64,000 nucleotides of DNA from Frigoribacterium sp. Leaf8. GTDB taxonomy: Bacteria > Actinomycetota > Actinomycetes > Actinomycetales > Microbacteriaceae. The stretch covers positions 385,256 to 449,255 of the forward strand of contig NZ_LMKB01000006.1 in the NCBI RefSeq assembly GCF_001421165.1, given 5' to 3'. Position 1 is the stretch's first letter. Every line of letters begins with the position of its first letter. Of the stretch, positions 59,968-64,000 are shown in pieces. The notes beneath the pieces are model-generated. The model was not told where the DNA came from, did no database searches, and worked only from the letters and a program-made list of their open reading frames with translations. A program made the position numbers and the translations under genes.

Positions 59968-60462
59968 ATGCCCGAGCAGGACGAGGTCGACCGCATTGTC
60001 GAGGCGTGGCGCCACGAGCGACCCGACCTCGACTTCGCGCCGCTCCAGGTGCTCTCGCGCGTCGGGCGGCTGTCGAAGCACCTCGATCGCGCCCGTCGCG
60101 AGGCGTTCACCGCCAGCGACCTCGAGTCGTGGGAGTTCGACGTGCTCTCGGCGCTGCGTCGGGCCGGTGCCCCCTACCAGCTGAGCCCCAAGACGCTGCT
60201 GCAGCAGACCCTCGTCTCGAGCGGCGCGATGACCAACCGCATCGACCGGCTCGTGGCCCGCGGCCTGGTCGAACGCCGCACCGACCCGAACGACGGCCGG
60301 GGCATCCTGGTCACGATGACGGGCGACGGACGGCGCGCGGTCGACGCCGCGATCGAACGTCTCGTCACGGCCGAGGGCACCCTGCTCAGCGACCTCAGCG
60401 ACGACGACCGCCGCCGCCTGACCGACCTGCTGCGGACGCTGAGCCTCACGCTCGGCGACTGA
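59968..60462 (+). CDS. MarR-family transcriptional regulator
   Basis: The 164-residue winged-helix regulator has the MarR core: WEFDVLSALRRAG, LLQQTLVSSGAMTNRIDRLVARGLVERR (recognition helix) and the wing NDGRGILVTMTGDG. ATG 59968 is the only start giving the normal length; CATGAT lies 6 nt upstream as a possible -10. It converges on the ABC-F gene. Ligand and targets unknown. Confidence 0.9.
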   Translation: MPEQDEVDRIVEAWRHERPDLDFAPLQVLSRVGRLSKHLDRARREAFTASDLESWEFDVLSALRRAGAPYQLSPKTLLQQTLVSSGAMTNRIDRLVARGLVERRTDPNDGRGILVTMTGDGRRAVDAAIERLVTAEGTLLSDLSDDDRRRLTDLLRTLSLTLGD

Positions 60463-60485
60463 GTCGGGGCGACCTGCGGAGCACG

Positions 60486-60517
60486 CCAGCCCGCTCGCCC
60501 GCTCGCTCGCTCGCTCG

Positions 60518-60520
<3 letters not shown>
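60486..60520. repeat. (CGCT)n microsatellite
   Basis: About seven CGCT/CGCC units between the marR stop and the ABC-F stop; a slippage repeat right at the 3' end of the ABC-F gene. Confidence 0.8.
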
Positions 60521-62332
<1,812 letters not shown>

Positions 62333-62388
62333 CACAGAAGCGTAGACGGCCCGGGCCGGGCGGCCGACTCGACGGTGCGCGACCGGGG

Positions 62389-62883
62389 TCAGCCCAGCGA
62401 CGCCACCCACTCGTCCGAGCCGTCGGTGAACTCCTGGCGCTTCCAGATCGGGGTGCGGGCCTTGACCTCGTCGACGAGCGCGGCGCAGGCCGCGAACGCC
62501 TCGGCGCGGTGGGCCGACGCCACCGCGCAGGCCAGCGCGACGTCGCCCACGACGAGGTCGCCGTAGCGGTGCTCGACCGCGATCGCGACCTCGGGGTGCG
62601 CCTCGGCCACGGCGACCGCGACCTCGTGGATCACCTCGGTCGCCGTCGGATGCGCCTCGTAGTGCAGCGCCTCGACCCCCCGCCCCTCGTCGTGGTCGCG
62701 GACGACGCCCTCGAACGTCACGACCGCCCCGGAGGCGCGGCTCGTCACGAGCGCGGAGCACTCGGCCACCGACACGGTCACGTCGACGACGCGGGCGAGC
62801 AGCACGCGCTCGGAGGCGGGAGGCGCGGCGGGCGCCCCGGCGGAGGCGCCGCCGGGCAGGAGGGTCGGATCGTCGGTGGTCAT
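62389..62883 (-). CDS. moaE: molybdopterin synthase catalytic subunit MoaE
   Basis: With MoaD, MoaE converts cyclic pyranopterin monophosphate to molybdopterin. The 164-residue product has GAVVTFEGVVRDHDEGR, LHYEAHP, VEHRYGDLVVGDVA and the active-site lysines in VKARTPIWKRQEF. The first ~30 residues are low-complexity. ATG 62883 overlaps the mogA stop (ATGA). MoaD is not in the window. Confidence 0.94.
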   Translation of the reverse strand: MTTDDPTLLPGGASAGAPAAPPASERVLLARVVDVTVSVAECSALVTSRASGAVVTFEGVVRDHDEGRGVEALHYEAHPTATEVIHEVAVAVAEAHPEVAIAVEHRYGDLVVGDVALACAVASAHRAEAFAACAALVDEVKARTPIWKRQEFTDGSDEWVASLG

Positions 62884-63485
62884 GCGGCCCCCTCGGGACT
62901 GGGATGGCGGTTCTGGGCGTGGTCGACCCCGTGCAACTGGTCGACCACGTGGTCGAGGACGTCCTCGAGGACCGCGAGCCCGTCGCGCACCCCGCCGCGC
63001 GAGCCGGGCAGGTTGACGACGAAGGTGCCGCCGGCCACGCCCGCGAGCCCCCGGGAGAGGACGGCCAGGGGCGTCGAGGCCGCACCCCTGCGCCGGAGTT
63101 CTTCGGCGATGCCGGGCAGTTCGCGGTCGAGCAGCGGCAGGGTCATCTCGGGCGTCGCGTCGGTCGGCGACACCCCGGTGCCGCCGGTGGTGACGACGGC
63201 GTCGACGCCCCACTCGAGGGCGGCCTCGAGCACCGCGCCGACCGGTTCGCCGTCGGCCACGACGACGGGCCCCTCGACCAGCCACCCCCGCGCGACGAAC
63301 CAGTCGCGGATGACCGGCCCGGTCGTGTCGTCGGCGGTGCCGGCGGCGGCCCGGGTGGACGCCACGACGACGACGGCCCGACGGCGCGCGGTCTCGTCGG
63401 GCGCGGTCACGCCGGGCGCGGTCACGCCGGGCGCGGTCACGCCGGGCGCGGTCACGTCGGCCGTCTCGTGCGGGGCGCCGCTCAT
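62880..63485 (-). CDS. mogA: molybdopterin adenylyltransferase MogA/MoaB
   Basis: Adenylylates molybdopterin for MoeA. The 201-residue product has DDTTGPVIRDWF, the diagnostic TTGGTGVSPTDATPE (about 112-126) and VVNLPGSRGGVRDGL. The N-terminus carries a GVTAP repeat (four units) from a 15-bp minisatellite, not part of the fold. ATG 63485 overlaps the moaC stop (ATGA); moaC-mogA-moaE is one operon. Confidence 0.92.
   Translation of the reverse strand: MSGAPHETADVTAPGVTAPGVTAPGVTAPDETARRRAVVVVASTRAAAGTADDTTGPVIRDWFVARGWLVEGPVVVADGEPVGAVLEAALEWGVDAVVTTGGTGVSPTDATPEMTLPLLDRELPGIAEELRRRGAASTPLAVLSRGLAGVAGGTFVVNLPGSRGGVRDGLAVLEDVLDHVVDQLHGVDHAQNRHPSPEGAA
63401..63460. repeat. 15-bp minisatellite, four copies, in mogA
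   Basis: GCGCGGTCACGCCGG repeats four times (one base change in the last), adding VTAPG units near the MogA N-terminus. Copy changes stay in frame. Confidence 0.92.
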
Positions 63486-63994
63486 CGCGACCAGTCCCCC
63501 GACTTGCCGCCCTGCTTGTCGAGCACCTTGATCTCGCCGATCACGGCGAGCGCGTCGACCGCCTTGATCATGTCGAAGAGGGTCAGGGCCGCGACGGACG
63601 CGGCGGTCAGGGCCTCCATCTCGACCCCGGTGACGCCCCGGGTCGAGACGCGGGCGATCACGGTGACCTGCGCCTCCGTGGTCTCGAAGTCGACGGTGAT
63701 CGCGCCGAGCGGCAGCGGGTGGCACAGCGGGATGAGCGTCGGCGTCTGCTTGGCCGCCAGGATGCCGGCGATGCGGGCGGTGCCGAGGGCCTCGCCCTTG
63801 GGCAGCGATCCGTCGACCAGTCGCGCGACGACGTCGGGCCGGGTGGTCAGCACGGCCTGGGCGGTGGCGATCCGCTTCGTCTCGGACTTGCCGGTCACGT
63901 CGACCATGTGCGCGGTGCCGTCCTCGCGCACGTGCGAGAGCGGGGCGTCGGTCGGGGCGTCGGTCGGCGGCACGTCGGGCGGGGTCGGGGTCAT
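63482..63994 (-). CDS. moaC: cyclic pyranopterin monophosphate synthase MoaC
   Basis: With MoaA, MoaC forms cyclic pyranopterin monophosphate from GTP. The 170-residue product has AHMVDVTGKSETKR, PLCHPLPLGAITVDF and the signature GVEMEALTAASVAALT then LFDMIKAVD with catalytic Lys. ATG 63994 has GGTCGGGGTC upstream; a further gene probably precedes it outside the window. Second molybdenum-cofactor group, complementing the genes at 824-3947. Confidence 0.95.
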   Translation of the reverse strand: MTPTPPDVPPTDAPTDAPLSHVREDGTAHMVDVTGKSETKRIATAQAVLTTRPDVVARLVDGSLPKGEALGTARIAGILAAKQTPTLIPLCHPLPLGAITVDFETTEAQVTVIARVSTRGVTGVEMEALTAASVAALTLFDMIKAVDALAVIGEIKVLDKQGGKSGDWSR

Positions 63995-64000
63995 CGGTCG

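Overview
The window is high-GC (roughly 72% by eye) actinobacterial chromosome. Actinobacteria are indicated by mycothiol S-conjugate amidase (mca), a PIN-PhoH (PhoH2-type) protein, and families such as DUF501, DUF4245, DUF4307, DUF6264 and DUF6457. The mix of DUF6264, AbiEi-like and A24 peptidase genes suggests Microbacteriaceae (Frigoribacterium/Curtobacterium-like); that placement is inference. No prophage, IS transposase, CRISPR array or rRNA is visible. Gene density is high, with many ATGA/GTGA overlaps. At least 13 genes carry a TAnnnT -10 box only 6-8 nt before the start codon, which points to widespread leaderless transcription.

Layout. 1-6256: partial lipoprotein gene, then a molybdenum-cofactor operon (mobA, DUF6457, moeA, fdhD) ending in an FdhF/YdeP-type molybdopterin oxidoreductase. 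6308-7623: divergent MBL hydrolase and TetR regulator sharing an operator. 7659-20562: core genes (AlaDH/PNT-like enzyme, ychF, exonuclease, rmuC, glpX, fbaA, DUF6264, ispH, xseAB, DUF4245, carbonic anhydrase, fumC). 20784-27123: prepilin peptidase coupled to an AbiEi-like protein, phoH, a class V aminotransferase, uppS. 27209-30431: PAQR protein, small membrane protein, mca, DUF4307, greA, in the order known from mycobacteria. 30753-38495: ilvA, AI-2E transporter, YcaQ-like glycosylase, htpX, lemA, Ig-like surface protein. 39512-46336: tRNA, ndh, subtilase, DUF501, ftsB, eno, hisS. 46590-59066: tetR, mazG, mfd, pth, rplY, gntK/gnd, prs, glmU. 59188-64000: membrane protein, tRNA-Gln, marR, ABC-F ATPase, and a second molybdenum-cofactor group (moaE, mogA, moaC) running off the edge.

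Functionally, central carbon metabolism (glpX, fbaA, eno, fumC, gnd, gntK), DNA repair (xseAB, rmuC, mfd, YcaQ-like), redox biology (mca, ndh) and molybdopterin synthesis dominate. The two molybdenum-cofactor groups together supply MoaC, MoaE, MogA, MoeA, MobA and FdhD for the oxidoreductase at 3944-6256; moaA and moaD are not in the window.

The most unusual content is between the genes. Ten copies of a palindromic element of exactly 75 bp, ending in GTCGGCAACTC, lie at five intergenic sites. A short motif, GACCCGCGCCTCC, occurs exactly 12 times in genes and spacers, in several reading frames and both orientations; truncated forms of it build minisatellites next to the 75-bp elements. A consensus-strength promoter with an overlapping operator (47324-47365) drives no visible gene, and one tRNA combines a leucine (UAA) anticodon with a short variable loop.
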